NCBI RefSeq assembly: GCF_002836945.1
Contig: NZ_NIJM01000012.1
Location: forward strand, 31,885-95,884
DNA from: Shewanella chilikensis
Lineage (GTDB): Bacteria; Pseudomonadota; Gammaproteobacteria; Enterobacterales; Shewanellaceae
Length of the DNA: 64,000 nucleotides
Direction: 5' to 3'
The position numbers and the translations under genes are program-made. This document shows, in pieces, positions 28,359-38,581 of this stretch; position 1 is the first letter of the stretch; each line of letters begins with the position of its first letter. The notes under the pieces are model-generated. The model was not told the DNA's origin. It searched no databases and saw only the letters and a program-made list of their open reading frames with translations.

Positions 28359-29765
28359 ATGCAACAGCAAGGTGCCTTTAAGGCCAAAGACAAGCGAAGA
28401 GACGTCCAGGTTGACGCGCTCAAGCTGCCTCCCCATTCCATTGAGGCGGAGCAATCCGTGCTCGGGGGACTGATGCTGGATGCAGAGGCCTGGGACAAGG
28501 TGTCCGAGGCCGTGGTCAGAGAAGACTTTTACTCCCGTTCCCACAGGCTGATTTTCGGTGCCATGCAAAAGCTGGTAGAAAACGGCCAACCCATAGATTT
28601 GATTACGGTTTCAGAACAACTGGAACTGACTGACGAGCTGGAAGATGCCGGTGGTTTTACCTATCTGGGTGAGATCGCCAAGAACACCCCCAGCGCCGGT
28701 AATATTCTCTCCTACGCCGAAATCGTGCGCGAGCGTGCCGTGGTGCGGGAGATGATCCGGGTAGCACATGAGATTGCCGATGCCGGTTATAATCCTGAGG
28801 GACGCGATTCAGGCGCCTTGCTGGACTTGGCCGAAACCAAGGTGTTCAAGATAGCCGAGCAGCGCGCCAACGCCAACGAGGGCCCGGAGGGGATCAAGAC
28901 CATCCTCGAAAAAACCGTCGACAAGATTGAGCAGCTGTACAACAACCCGCACAACGGTGTGACCGGGGTATCCAGCGGTTTCTCCGATCTGGATAAGATG
29001 ACCGCAGGTTTCCAATCCGGTGACCTGATCATTGTCGCGGCCCGTCCTTCCATGGGTAAGACCACCTTTGCGATGAACCTGTGTGAATATGCGGCGCTCA
29101 ATGAAAACAAGCCAGTGCTTATTTTCAGTCTAGAGATGCCCTCGGAACAGATCATGATGCGTATGCTGGCGTCGCTTGGCCGGGTAGATCAGACCAAGAT
29201 ACGTACCGGCCAGCTGGATGATGATGATTGGGCGCGGGTGTCCTCTACCATGGGGATCATGCTCGAGCAGGGCAAGATGTATATCGATGACAGCTCGGGC
29301 CTGACGCCGACCGAAGTGCGCAGCAGGGCCAGGCGTATCGCCCGGGAATACGGCGGTCTGTCTATGATCATGGTCGACTACCTGCAGCTGATGCAGGTGC
29401 CGGCGCTGGCCGATAACCGGACCCTGGAAATTGCTGAAATCTCACGCTCGCTCAAGGCCTTGGCCAAGGAGCTGGAGATCCCGGTGATCGCTCTGTCGCA
29501 GCTGAACCGCTCATTGGAGCAAAGGGCCGATAAGCGCCCGGTAAACTCTGACTTGCGTGAGTCCGGCTCTATCGAGCAGGATGCGGACCTTATCATGTTT
29601 ATTTATCGTGACGAGGTGTATAACGACGATTCGCCCGATAAAGGCACGGCAGAGATCATCATAGGTAAGCAACGTAACGGCCCCATCGGCCGGGTCAGGC
29701 TGACTTTCCAGGGGATGTTCTCCCGCTTTGACAATTACGCCGGTCCGCAATTTGAAGAGGACTAA
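28359..29765 (+). CDS. dnaB: Replicative DNA helicase DnaB
   Basis: DnaB is the hexameric helicase that drives the replication fork. The 468-residue protein matches E. coli (471). The N-terminal domain starts with LPPHSIEAEQSVLGGLM (near 20), and the RecA-like domain holds Walker A ARPSMGKTTFAMN near residue 227, Walker B IMVDYLQLM near 337 and the arginine-finger region GKQRNGPIGRVRL near 438. GGAG lies 8 nt before the ATG at 28359. It is followed by alr, a common pairing in gammaproteobacteria. Confidence 0.97.
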   Translation: MQQQGAFKAKDKRRDVQVDALKLPPHSIEAEQSVLGGLMLDAEAWDKVSEAVVREDFYSRSHRLIFGAMQKLVENGQPIDLITVSEQLELTDELEDAGGFTYLGEIAKNTPSAGNILSYAEIVRERAVVREMIRVAHEIADAGYNPEGRDSGALLDLAETKVFKIAEQRANANEGPEGIKTILEKTVDKIEQLYNNPHNGVTGVSSGFSDLDKMTAGFQSGDLIIVAARPSMGKTTFAMNLCEYAALNENKPVLIFSLEMPSEQIMMRMLASLGRVDQTKIRTGQLDDDDWARVSSTMGIMLEQGKMYIDDSSGLTPTEVRSRARRIAREYGGLSMIMVDYLQLMQVPALADNRTLEIAEISRSLKALAKELEIPVIALSQLNRSLEQRADKRPVNSDLRESGSIEQDADLIMFIYRDEVYNDDSPDKGTAEIIIGKQRNGPIGRVRLTFQGMFSRFDNYAGPQFEED

Positions 29766-29833
29766 ACCTCTGCGGACGGTTTTCCCGGCGCGGCCAGAGA
29801 GCGCGCCATCCAATCCAAGATTGAAGGTAAGCT

Positions 29834-30910
29834 TTGAAACCCTTTCCCAGAGCAGAGATTAGCAGCCGGGCGCTGCAACATAATCTGGCCAGGCTGCGTG
29901 AGATCGCGCCCGCCAGCAAAGTTATTGCTGTCGTCAAGGCCAACGGCTATGGCCACGGCTCGCTGAACGTGGCCAAGAGCCTGAACAGTGCCGACGGCTT
30001 CGGTCTGGCGCGGCTCGAAGAAGCGTTGGAACTCAGGGCCGGTGGTGTAACGGCCAAGCTGTTGTTACTCGAAGGTTTTTTTCGCAGTACTGAGTTGCCT
30101 CTGCTGGTTGAGCATGACATAGACACTGTGGTGCATCATAACTCGCAGTTGCAGATGCTGGAGCAGGCCAAGCTGAATAAGCCGGTAACTGTTTGGCTCA
30201 AGGTCGACAGCGGCATGCACAGATTGGGTTTTCGCAGCGACGAGTTTAGCGATGTGTATCAGCGGCTGCTGGATTGCCCGCAAGTGGCTAAGCCCATCAA
30301 TCTGATGACCCATTTCGCCTGTGCCGATGAGCCGGACAATGACTATACCCGCAAACAGTTGGAGCATTTCAACCAGCTCACCGCCGGGTTGGATGGTGAC
30401 CGCAGTCTGGCCAACTCGGCCGGTGCCCTCTACTGGCCCAGCAGCCAGCAAAATTGGATCCGCCCGGGTATCGCCCTCTATGGAGTGTCGCCTGTGGTCG
30501 GTGACAGAGGCGCCAACCACGAATTGCAACCGGCCATGAGTCTGGTGTCACAGCTGATAGCCGTGCGTGAGCACAAGGCCGGGGAGAGCGTGGGTTACGG
30601 GAGTTTTTGGCGCTCATCAAGAGATACCCGCCTCGGCGTGGTGGCCATAGGTTATGGTGACGGTTATCCACGCAATGCTCCCGAAGGCACGCCTGTGTTG
30701 ATAAATGGTCGCCGGGTGCCTGTGGTTGGCAGGGTGTCCATGGATATGCTGACTGTGGATCTGGGGCCGGATGCCCGGGACGCGGTCGGTGATGACGCCC
30801 TCTTATGGGGCCCGGCGTTACCGGTAGAAGAGGTGGCGGCTCATATCGAAACCGTGGCTTATGAACTGGTGACCAAGTTGACTCCCAGAGTGGCCGTCTG
30901 CCTCGATTGA
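29834..30910 (+). CDS. alr: Alanine racemase
   Basis: A PLP enzyme that converts L- to D-alanine for peptidoglycan. The 358-residue protein has the PLP lysine in [13 protein letters not shown] (K35) and the catalytic Tyr in VGYGSFWRS near residue 253; [13 protein letters not shown] near 300 is also conserved. The start codon is TTG, with AAGGTAAGC just upstream. It follows dnaB by 68 nt and ends before a strong hairpin. Confidence 0.96.
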   Translation: MKPFPRAEISSRALQHNLARLREIAPASKVIAVVKANGYGHGSLNVAKSLNSADGFGLARLEEALELRAGGVTAKLLLLEGFFRSTELPLLVEHDIDTVVHHNSQLQMLEQAKLNKPVTVWLKVDSGMHRLGFRSDEFSDVYQRLLDCPQVAKPINLMTHFACADEPDNDYTRKQLEHFNQLTAGLDGDRSLANSAGALYWPSSQQNWIRPGIALYGVSPVVGDRGANHELQPAMSLVSQLIAVREHKAGESVGYGSFWRSSRDTRLGVVAIGYGDGYPRNAPEGTPVLINGRRVPVVGRVSMDMLTVDLGPDARDAVGDDALLWGPALPVEEVAAHIETVAYELVTKLTPRVAVCLD

Positions 30911-30940
30911 GTGAGTCATGCCATTGAGTTGGCAAACAAT

Positions 30941-30963
30941 AAAGGGCGCCTCGGCGCCCTTTG
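30941..30963. terminator. Terminator between alr and cheX
   Basis: AAAGGGCGC (30941-30949) pairs with GCGCCCTTT (30954-30962), loop CTCG. It lies between two convergent genes and may serve both. Confidence 0.8.
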
Positions 30964-30966
30964 TCA

Positions 30967-31434
30967 TTACTGATCCTCGAAACAGATCTCTATGTAGGCC
31001 GAGCCCTTGGGTGCGACAAAAGGCATGATGATCTTCTTGCCCTGGGCCTGATGGGAAATCTTGTGACCTATGCCGGAAACCACCACAGGGGTGGCCATTT
31101 CAAACTCATAGCCCTTGTCCGACAGCAGGTTCTTGGCGCCGCCGGTCACCATGTTGGTGATTTCCCCCACCAGATCTGTCACTTCTTCATTGATATTGCC
31201 GGGATTCTCTCCCAACATATTTTGCATTATCTCCAGGATCAGTCCTTGTTCAAAGGTGATTGACAGCGACCCTTTGGTCTGAGGGCCCACCATACCGATA
31301 AGCCCGGAGACATCACCTTTGGCCAGGTTGTCTGTCTTGAGTCTGGGCTTGCCCGGGGTCAACTGCATATTGGCCATGGTGGAAACTACGTTGAGGAGTG
31401 ACTGGAGAAAGGGATTGATAAAAGTGACATTCAT
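30967..31434 (-). CDS. cheX: Chemotaxis phosphatase CheX
   Basis: CheX removes phosphate from CheY-P and so resets the flagellar motor signal. The 155-residue protein has the family's ExxN active-site motif in DLVGEITNMVTGGAKN (near residue 88), with Glu and Asn one helical turn apart, and the preceding NEEVTDL. A single motif-bearing helix fits a stand-alone CheX. It is isolated from other chemotaxis genes, like cheD at the window start. Confidence 0.9.
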   Translation of the reverse strand: MNVTFINPFLQSLLNVVSTMANMQLTPGKPRLKTDNLAKGDVSGLIGMVGPQTKGSLSITFEQGLILEIMQNMLGENPGNINEEVTDLVGEITNMVTGGAKNLLSDKGYEFEMATPVVVSGIGHKISHQAQGKKIIMPFVAPKGSAYIEICFEDQ

Positions 31435-31578
31435 GCCGGATTTGTTCCTCTTGCTGCCAAGGGATGCGGATAGTGCAAGGCTAATCCATAAGTGGTTTGA
31501 CTCCCGCCCACTGGATCACACTCTTATTAGCTTAGAACAATGGATTTGGCTTTGTGGCGATTTCTTGCCCGGAAAACA

Positions 31579-31602
31579 GTGCCCGGCATAAAAACCGGGC
31601 AC
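31579..31602 (-). terminator. Terminator of the ttrBCA operon
   Basis: GTGCCCGG and CCGGGCAC form an 8-bp stem around an AT-rich 8-nt loop. On the minus strand it follows the ttrA stop by about 10 nt and is trailed by TGTTTT. Confidence 0.7.
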
Positions 31603-31612
31603 AGAGCGAGCT

Positions 31613-34600
31613 TCAGGAGACTTTTTCGATTTTGGCCGGTAGCCCCTGGCGGGCCGAGGCGCCACTGGCCCAATCCACCAGAGGGTAGGAACCCGAGCGG
31701 CTGGGATCCAGCACGGCGAGATCGTTGAGGTTAACCCCGGCGCGGATCAGCGGGTTGGCGGCAACCTGCTTGTCATCTATGCTGAATGCTCGCGCGCCGA
31801 GCTCCTTGTGACCAAAGCCGTGTTCTATGGCGATGCACTCGGGATGCACACCGGCGACACATTCCACCAGTGCCAGCACACTGCCGTTGGGGGTGCTGAT
31901 TTTCACTGTATCCCCCGTGGTTATCCCCAATCTTTGGGCCGTGTCTTTGTTGATCCGTACCGGATTATTGGGGTGCACCTGCCTGAGCCTGTCAGAGCCG
32001 ATACTCATGGAGCTCATGGTGTGCGACTTGTAGCTCGACAGCAACATGGGCCAGGACTGGCGGTCGAAGGCTTGCCTGAGCGCTGTGCCATCGGCCAGGC
32101 GTTGACCATAGCTGCGCGGACAGCCACTGAGAAACTCGCCGCTCTGGGAGTGACGGCGACTGCCCACCTGGGGGTTCCACAGCATCATCGGCTTGGGCCA
32201 GACTTTGGTGGGGTTGCCTTCGGCGTCCCTGGCCTGGTTCATTGATTCGAACCGGCCACCGCGGGCATAGAGATAAGCCACCCTGGATGCTTCCTCTTCG
32301 CCGAGACGGGCCTTGAGTTCGGGAATAATCCTGGCAACCCCGGACCAATAGAGATCTTCCTTGCCGATGACAGGGACTTTCTCTCCCAACCAGGCGACGT
32401 TGGCGGCGCCGTAGAGAGAAAAGTCGGCGGCGCGGGTCAGCGGGTGGCGTGTGCCATCATGGGCCAGCACCGCATTTTCACCGAAGCCGGGCAAGGCCAG
32501 CGCCATGGCAATCCGGGTAAGAAAGCTTTCCATGCACACGGGATCGCCATCCACTGTGTGCTCCACCCTGGGTTTGACTATCGGCCAGCGGCCGGTGGCA
32601 ATCTTGGTCATGGTGCCCTGCCAGGCCGAGGTCCAGCCCCAGGATTCATAGGTGAGGGTGTCAGGCACTATATAGTCGGACAATGCCGTGGTTTCGTTGA
32701 TAAAACTGTCGATACTGATAAACAGCGGCAGCACCTTGGGATCTTTGAGCTTATCGCCTATGGCGGCGCCGAGCCCGGCCTGGCCATAGACAGGGTTGCC
32801 CATATGGTTGATCCAGGCCTTGAGCGAATAGGGGTAACCGTTGACCGCCGCAGTTAGATGCTCGCTCAGCATGGGCGCCGAAATCGGGAACCAGGGCTCC
32901 CTGGCCGGGTAGGGCGACTCGCCGGCCTGCTGCTTGCGCTTGTATTCCGAGCTTTTTTCATAGGGGAAACGGGAGCGTGACAGGAATACTCCCTTGGGCT
33001 GCACCATGCCGTCAAACTCGGCCAGATTGTAGCGTGGGCCTTTGCCGAAGGCCGGGAAAGTACCGCCCTTGGCCAGCGCGCCGCCCTTTTGGTTGATATT
33101 GCCTATCATGGCGTTGAGCATCATGATGGCCCAGGCGGTATAGAAGCCATCACTGCTCATGGTGCCGCCGTGGCTGATCACCGCCGCCTTGCTGCCATGG
33201 CTGGTGAACTTGTTGGCCAGGGCCTCAATCTCATCGACCGGCACATCGCATTCGGCGCTGTATTGCGCCAACGTCTTGAGCCGGGCCGATTCGGCCAGCA
33301 GGCTGAAACTGCTCTTGCAGGCCAGGCTCTGGCCATTTTGGCCTGTGAGTCTGCTGTCCACTTCGAGCTGCGCCTTGGGGCAGACCTCGGCGGCCATGGG
33401 TTCACCGCTGATGGCGTCCAGCACCAGCAAGGGGTCTTCATCACCGAAGGGCTTGCCGCTGAAGGCCAAACCCAATTCGCTGGCGTGCAGATATTGGCCG
33501 TATCTCGGATGCGCCTGGTCTGAATGCACCAGGAAACCGGCATTACTGAAACCGCGGAAACCGGCTGTTTTAGCGGCCTTGGCATTGGGAGCACTGAGAA
33601 ACTCGGCGCTGTAGCGCTGATTGTCGATGATCCAGCGCAACATGGCCATCGCCAGCGAGGCGTCTGTGGCCGGGCGGATCGGCAACCAGACATTGTCCGG
33701 CGCCGACGCCAGGTTGGAGGTGTTGGGCAGCATGGGCGAAACCACAACATAGCTGAAGTTGCGGTTGTTGACCCTGGCATTGGCCAGTTGCCGTGCCTGG
33801 CGCTTGAAGGGGTTGCCGGACTGCTGCGGTGAAGTGCCGATGAACAGCAGAAACTCGGCATGATCCCAGTCCGGTTTCAAGTGGGCGTACTTTTTCAGAT
33901 CGTCCAGCAAGGCGCCGGCACCGGCCCGATAGCTGAAGCCACAGTAAGAGCCGTGGTTGGCAAAGTTACGGGTGCCGAAGCTGTTGAAGGTGAAGCGTTT
34001 TATCAGCGTGTCCCGCCCCTCATCCGAGGCGTTGCTGACCAACAGCTGATTGGCCTTGGGGCCGTATTCAGGGTTGGCGGGATCCAAAGGCGTATTGAGA
34101 TCGCGAATCGCCCTGAGTCCATCCACATGGCCTTCACCAAACAGATCGCCGCCTTCGACAACCTCCTTGAGCAACTGCTCGAATGCTATGCTCTGCCACT
34201 GGCCCGAACCTCTGGGGCCGACCCGTTTCAGGCAGCGTGTTACCCGATAGGGGCTGTCCAATAACTCCAGCATGGCGTTACCGCGGGCGCAGGCGGTGGA
34301 ACGTCCGGCAAGCCCCTGCTCCTGCCAGGCGCTGGTGGACACCAGGGCATCGCGCACCGGGGTGTCAAAGTCCAGGTGTTCACGGGCCGACAGTGGATGA
34401 TAAGGATTACCACTGATACGGATAATGCTGTCGGTTTCATTATCGATACGGGCCCGTACCCCGCACTTGGTCCAGCAGCCGAAACACATGGTATTGGCCA
34501 GACGCTGGTTGTCATTGGCGCTCAACTGGCCGCTATTCAGGTCGACTTTGAGCTCAGGTGCCAGCGAGTTGCCATGAATCGCTTCTTGGGTATTTTTGCC

Positions 34601-34723
34601 CGAGCTGCCATTGACCAGGCCTTTGCCTAGCTGGGTCAGGGTGTGGCTGTAGCCTGCAACAAACAGTCCGGTACCACCTGTGATGGCAGCCCCTTTGATA
34701 AAACGGCGTTTACTCTTGTCCAT
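31613..34723 (-). CDS. ttrA: Tetrathionate reductase catalytic subunit TtrA
   Basis: The molybdopterin subunit that reduces tetrathionate to thiosulfate in anaerobic respiration. The 1036-residue protein begins with a Tat signal (KRRFIKGAAITGG), so it is exported folded. The [4Fe-4S] motif CFGCWTKCG lies near residue 78, with a further Cys in STACARGNAM near 135. The C-terminal cofactor-binding domain includes LSSYKSHTMSSMSIGSDRLRQVHPNN. Length is close to Salmonella TtrA (about 1020). The ATG at 34723 shares a base with the ttrC stop (TAATG). Operon order ttrB-ttrC-ttrA is as in Salmonella. Confidence 0.94.
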   Translation of the reverse strand: MDKSKRRFIKGAAITGGTGLFVAGYSHTLTQLGKGLVNGSSGKNTQEAIHGNSLAPELKVDLNSGQLSANDNQRLANTMCFGCWTKCGVRARIDNETDSIIRISGNPYHPLSAREHLDFDTPVRDALVSTSAWQEQGLAGRSTACARGNAMLELLDSPYRVTRCLKRVGPRGSGQWQSIAFEQLLKEVVEGGDLFGEGHVDGLRAIRDLNTPLDPANPEYGPKANQLLVSNASDEGRDTLIKRFTFNSFGTRNFANHGSYCGFSYRAGAGALLDDLKKYAHLKPDWDHAEFLLFIGTSPQQSGNPFKRQARQLANARVNNRNFSYVVVSPMLPNTSNLASAPDNVWLPIRPATDASLAMAMLRWIIDNQRYSAEFLSAPNAKAAKTAGFRGFSNAGFLVHSDQAHPRYGQYLHASELGLAFSGKPFGDEDPLLVLDAISGEPMAAEVCPKAQLEVDSRLTGQNGQSLACKSSFSLLAESARLKTLAQYSAECDVPVDEIEALANKFTSHGSKAAVISHGGTMSSDGFYTAWAIMMLNAMIGNINQKGGALAKGGTFPAFGKGPRYNLAEFDGMVQPKGVFLSRSRFPYEKSSEYKRKQQAGESPYPAREPWFPISAPMLSEHLTAAVNGYPYSLKAWINHMGNPVYGQAGLGAAIGDKLKDPKVLPLFISIDSFINETTALSDYIVPDTLTYESWGWTSAWQGTMTKIATGRWPIVKPRVEHTVDGDPVCMESFLTRIAMALALPGFGENAVLAHDGTRHPLTRAADFSLYGAANVAWLGEKVPVIGKEDLYWSGVARIIPELKARLGEEEASRVAYLYARGGRFESMNQARDAEGNPTKVWPKPMMLWNPQVGSRRHSQSGEFLSGCPRSYGQRLADGTALRQAFDRQSWPMLLSSYKSHTMSSMSIGSDRLRQVHPNNPVRINKDTAQRLGITTGDTVKISTPNGSVLALVECVAGVHPECIAIEHGFGHKELGARAFSIDDKQVAANPLIRAGVNLNDLAVLDPSRSGSYPLVDWASGASARQGLPAKIEKVS

Positions 34724-35796
34724 TATGCGGCTCCTTTCAGTCCGGTGGCAGACTGACGTATCAGTTCGGAAATCAGGGTGATCAGGGCCAGCCATAGGCC
34801 AAAGGTACCCAGGATCCCCAGCAGCCCCTGTGGGCCCCAGGGCAGTTCATAGAAGTAGGTGCCGGCGCCATACTTGGGATCTGTCTGCGCCTGGATAAGC
34901 ACCAGCCAGCGAAAGCCCCAAGCCAGGTGGATGGCGGCAAAGCTGCCAAACAGCAAGGCCCAGCGGGGCAGATGTCTGAAGGCCAGCAGCAGCGCCAACA
35001 AGGCCAGGGTTGCCAGCACCCAGATAGCGGCCAGTTGCCAACTGGGGCTGTCGCCGAGCAGTAATCTGGCTTCATTGGCGCTGTTGCCGCCACTGAGAGC
35101 CCAGCCGATAAGCAACAGGGCAAACAGGGCGAAGGAGCCACGCAGCCAGAGCAGCAGCTGTTTGTCGGTCTCCTGCTTATGGCCATTGAACAGGCGGTTG
35201 AGCCAAATCAACATGCCACTGCCGGCGGCCAGGGCGCTGGCGGCGAACAGGGGCGGCAGCCAGTAGCTGTGCCACAGTGGCCTGGCCTTGATCGCCATGG
35301 TTTCCATGCCGGTGTAGAGGGCGATGCTCAGGCCGCTGAGCAGGGCAACCCAGGCCAGAGGCTTGAGCCAGGGCTCGCCTTGCCAGTTCCCCAGGCGTAA
35401 CCAGTATCCCAGGCGGCTCCAGCCATCTTTGGGCTGAGTCGGAAGGGAAGGGCGCAGCAAGAGGTAGGCAAAGGCCAGCGCCGCTGCCATAAACAGCGGC
35501 AGTAACCAGGCGCCATACCACATCCAGGAATCCGGTCTGAGCTGCATATAGAAGTGCCAGGCGCGGGCGGGTTGGTGCAGATCGGCCAAGAGTGCCACAG
35601 GTGCCACTATGGCTGTGCTGAGGATCAGGCTGCCGCAGAGTGTCAGCAGGCGCTTATCTTTGGCGCCGGGGCGGATAATGGTCAGCGCCGCAATCCACAC
35701 CGCGGAATAGGCCAGTCCCATCATAAAGAAGTACTGCACCGCCCAGGGTAACCAGGTGATGGCGATATCCGGGGTCAAGATCTCTTTAATGTCCAT
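34723..35796 (-). CDS. ttrC: Tetrathionate reductase membrane subunit TtrC (NrfD-like)
   Basis: The membrane subunit that takes electrons from the quinol pool and passes them to TtrB. The 357-residue protein has about nine hydrophobic helices and the NrfD/PsrC pattern, with TWLPWAVQYFFMMGLAYSA in helix 1 and LHQPARAWHFYMQLRPDSWMWYGAW near residue 75. Its start overlaps the ttrB 3' end by 11 nt, and its stop overlaps the ttrA start by one base, so all three subunits are coupled. Confidence 0.93.
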   Translation of the reverse strand: MDIKEILTPDIAITWLPWAVQYFFMMGLAYSAVWIAALTIIRPGAKDKRLLTLCGSLILSTAIVAPVALLADLHQPARAWHFYMQLRPDSWMWYGAWLLPLFMAAALAFAYLLLRPSLPTQPKDGWSRLGYWLRLGNWQGEPWLKPLAWVALLSGLSIALYTGMETMAIKARPLWHSYWLPPLFAASALAAGSGMLIWLNRLFNGHKQETDKQLLLWLRGSFALFALLLIGWALSGGNSANEARLLLGDSPSWQLAAIWVLATLALLALLLAFRHLPRWALLFGSFAAIHLAWGFRWLVLIQAQTDPKYGAGTYFYELPWGPQGLLGILGTFGLWLALITLISELIRQSATGLKGAA

Positions 35797-36529
35797 GGTG
35801 CAACTCCTCTCCAGTGGCGGTCATCAGGCTGCGAACCGGCGCTTCGCCGCGGATCCTTTCTTCAAATGCGGCTGTCATCCCCAGATAGAATACGCAGGGC
35901 GAGGTTTCGGCCGAGGGCTTGAGTACCTTGATCTCGTCTCTGTGCTCGGCCAGCATGCGACTGATTTGGCTGCCGGGATCGTTGAGATCGCCGATGATCC
36001 TGGCTTCACCGACACAGGTTTCGACGCAGGCGGGCAGCAAGCCTGCTTCCAGCCGATGGGCGCAGAAGGTGCACTTGTCGGCGGTGTTGGTGTCATGGTT
36101 GATAAAGCGCGCATCGTAGGGGCAGGCCTGGACACAGTAACCGCAGCCAACACACCAGTGGCTGTCGACTACCACTATGCCGTCCTGGCGCTGGAATGTG
36201 GCGCCTGTGGGGCAAACCGGGATGCAGGGTGGGTTTTCGCAGTGGTTGCAGAGCCTGGGCAGCATCATAAAGGCGCTTTCCTGCCCTTGGGTCACTTCAT
36301 ACTGGTTGACTGTGGTACGAAACTGCCCCAATGGGGGTTGGTTTTCTATGGTGCAGGCGACAGTACAAGCCTGGCAACCGACGCAGCGGCGCAGATCGAT
36401 CAGCATGCCATAGCGTTTGCCACTGGTTGCCTTGGGCTTGGAAGTCGATGCCTGGGCGACGGGCAAAAACGCAGCTCCGGCGCTGATGGCGGCGATTTGC
36501 CCCAGTAGTTGACGTTTACTCTTGTCCAT
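35786..36529 (-). CDS. ttrB: Tetrathionate reductase iron-sulfur subunit TtrB
   Basis: The electron-transfer subunit between TtrC and TtrA. The 247-residue protein has a Tat-like leader (DKSKRQLLGQIAAISAG) and four cysteine clusters for four [4Fe-4S] centres: CVGCQACTVAC (near 48), CNHCENPPCIPVCPTGA (near 97), CVGCGYCVQACPYDA (near 128) and CTFCAHRLEAGLLPACVETC (near 153). AGGAG lies 6 nt before the ATG at 36529. First gene of ttrBCA, divergent from ttrS. Confidence 0.95.
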   Translation of the reverse strand: MDKSKRQLLGQIAAISAGAAFLPVAQASTSKPKATSGKRYGMLIDLRRCVGCQACTVACTIENQPPLGQFRTTVNQYEVTQGQESAFMMLPRLCNHCENPPCIPVCPTGATFQRQDGIVVVDSHWCVGCGYCVQACPYDARFINHDTNTADKCTFCAHRLEAGLLPACVETCVGEARIIGDLNDPGSQISRMLAEHRDEIKVLKPSAETSPCVFYLGMTAAFEERIRGEAPVRSLMTATGEELHHGH

Positions 36530-36642
36530 ACAGACTCCTGAGTCTTGCGGCGATTGGAAACCCACCGGGCTCCTGTTGCCTGTATTCTCGGCAACTGGCG
36601 CCCTTGGTCTCTATAGTGGTTTTCCACATATCGGGGCCGCTA

Positions 36643-36656
36643 TTGATCCAGCGCAA
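36643..36656. promoter_or_regulatory. Possible FNR-type site between ttrB and ttrS
   Basis: TTGATCCAGCGCAA matches the FNR consensus TTGAT-N4-ATCAA with two mismatches in the right half. It lies in the 214-bp divergent region. Salmonella ttrBCA needs FNR in addition to TtrRS, so an FNR-family site (EtrA in Shewanella) is expected here, but the match is weak. Confidence 0.35.
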
Positions 36657-36743
36657 GAAATTGAGGCTAGAATGGCGGGCAGACTGATGCTGACCCAGCC
36701 GCTTGTGGCCGCAAGATTTCCTAACCGGAGCTAAAACCAAGAG

Positions 36744-38555
36744 ATGAGAACCCTGTATCTGCTGTGTTATCTGTTTGCGGCTGTACTGCTCGGCCATTGG
36801 CCGTCAGCTGCGGCAGCGACTGAGCCTTTGCCGCTATCAGGCCCAGCCATGACAACCGGAGTGTTGACCGATAAGGCGGTGGTGGATATAGGCGTGTTGG
36901 CTACCCGGGGCTACAGCGACAGCATCAACCGCTGGCAACCCACCATGAATTGGCTCGAGCAGCAGATCCCGGGATATTACTTTCGCCTGCACCCCTTGAC
37001 GCTGGAGCAACTGTCGCAGGCGGTGGCCGCCCAGGAGCTGGACTTTGTGATCACCAACCCAGGTCAATCTGTACTGTTGGCGCGGCAGTATTCCCTAAGC
37101 TGGCTGGCGACCCTCAAGAGCCGCCTCAACGCCGGTGAGCCGATGCAGGTGGGTTCGGCGCTGGTGGTAAGAAGCGAGTCCAGCCTGCAACATCTGCAAG
37201 ATCTCAGGCACAAGCGCCTGGGGATAGTCTCGACCCAGGCCTTCGGCGGCTACCTGACCTTGGTGTATGAAGCGCGGCTCAAGCAGATTGATCTGCCAAG
37301 CTATGTGGCCGAGATCCAATCTTTGGGATTCCCGCTGGATAATCTGCTCTATCGCCTGCGCGATGGCAGCATAGACGCCGCCGTGGTGCCAGTCTGCCAG
37401 TTGGAGCAGATGGCGGCGGAGGGGCTTATCGATGCCGGGCATTATCGGGTGCTGGACAACCAGGCGCCGGCAGGGTTTGCCTGCGAGGTGTCGACCCGCC
37501 TCTATCCCAACTGGTCTATGGCCAAGACCAGCCGTGCCGGTCAGGGGCTGGCCAAGCAGTTGACCTTGGCCCTGTTGGCACTGCCGGAAGACAGTGAGGC
37601 GGCCAAAATGTCCGGCTCGCTGGGGTGGACCACGGCGGTCAGTCAACTGGCCATTGATAAGCTGCTCAAGGATCTGGACCTGCACCCATTGCAGGCGCCT
37701 TGGTGGCAAAGGGCGTTGCAGTGGCTCAAGGCCCACAGTCATTGGGGCTGGAGCTTGCTGGCGCTGCTGGTGCTGCTCAACGGTTATCACTTCTGGCTCG
37801 AATACAGTTTCAGCCGCCGCGGCCGGGAACTGGCCAAGGCCCAGCGGCAACTGAGTGAAAACCTCAGTCTGCTGGAACATGCCCAGCGGGCGGCGGTGGC
37901 TGGTGAACTGGGCGCCAGCCTGGCCCATGAGCTGAACCAACCTTTGGCGGCCATAGGCAACTATTGCCACGGCGCCAGTGTCAGGCTGCAACAGGGGCAA
38001 CTGGACAAGTTGCCCCTGGCACTGGAACAGATACAGGCGGAAGTGGGCCGCGCCCACGGTATCATTCAAAGGCTCAGGGGGCTTTTGAAAAAGCGCCCGC
38101 CGCAAAAGCAGTTGCAGCCGTTCAGCCCCTTGCTGAGCGAGACGCTTATTCTGCTGGGGCATGAACTGGAGAAACAAGCGATCCGCGTCGATTGGCAGAT
38201 TGTCGGCGAAGAAAGCCCCATGCAACTGGATACGGTCGCCATGCAGCAACTCTTGTTGAATCTGCTTAAGAATGCCATCGAAGCCTTGGCTGAAGAGCCT
38301 AAAGCCGAGCGAATTATTGCGCTGCGGCTGGATTATCAATCTCAGCCCGGCAAGCTCTTGCTGGAAGTGCAGGACAATGGCCCAGGGCTTAAACAGGATG
38401 GCAAGAGCCTGATGCAGGCCTTTACCAGTACCAAGACAGATGGCCTGGGTCTGGGGCTGGTGATCTGCCGCGAAATCGCCGAGAGCCATGGCGGCAGCAT
38501 CAGTCTGCTGCAGCCGCCTGAGGGCGGTTGTCTGGTCACTGTGGTGCTGGCTTAA
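36744..38555 (+). CDS. ttrS: Tetrathionate sensor histidine kinase TtrS
   Basis: The sensor that detects tetrathionate in the periplasm and activates ttrBCA through TtrR. The 603-residue protein has a signal peptide or first helix (about 1-25), a PhnD-like periplasmic binding domain (about 45-310), a membrane helix near 335-355 (WGWSLLALLVLLNGYHFWL), then the kinase: phospho-acceptor His in SLAHELNQPLAAIGNYCHGA near 397, N box NLLKNAIEAL near 508, DNGPGL near 547 and GLGLGLVICREI near 570. It is divergent from ttrB and followed 26 nt later by ttrR, as in Salmonella. Confidence 0.92.
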   Translation: MRTLYLLCYLFAAVLLGHWPSAAAATEPLPLSGPAMTTGVLTDKAVVDIGVLATRGYSDSINRWQPTMNWLEQQIPGYYFRLHPLTLEQLSQAVAAQELDFVITNPGQSVLLARQYSLSWLATLKSRLNAGEPMQVGSALVVRSESSLQHLQDLRHKRLGIVSTQAFGGYLTLVYEARLKQIDLPSYVAEIQSLGFPLDNLLYRLRDGSIDAAVVPVCQLEQMAAEGLIDAGHYRVLDNQAPAGFACEVSTRLYPNWSMAKTSRAGQGLAKQLTLALLALPEDSEAAKMSGSLGWTTAVSQLAIDKLLKDLDLHPLQAPWWQRALQWLKAHSHWGWSLLALLVLLNGYHFWLEYSFSRRGRELAKAQRQLSENLSLLEHAQRAAVAGELGASLAHELNQPLAAIGNYCHGASVRLQQGQLDKLPLALEQIQAEVGRAHGIIQRLRGLLKKRPPQKQLQPFSPLLSETLILLGHELEKQAIRVDWQIVGEESPMQLDTVAMQQLLLNLLKNAIEALAEEPKAERIIALRLDYQSQPGKLLLEVQDNGPGLKQDGKSLMQAFTSTKTDGLGLGLVICREIAESHGGSISLLQPPEGGCLVTVVLA

Positions 38556-38581
38556 ACCCGTTTTGCCAAGGAGAAAGAAAA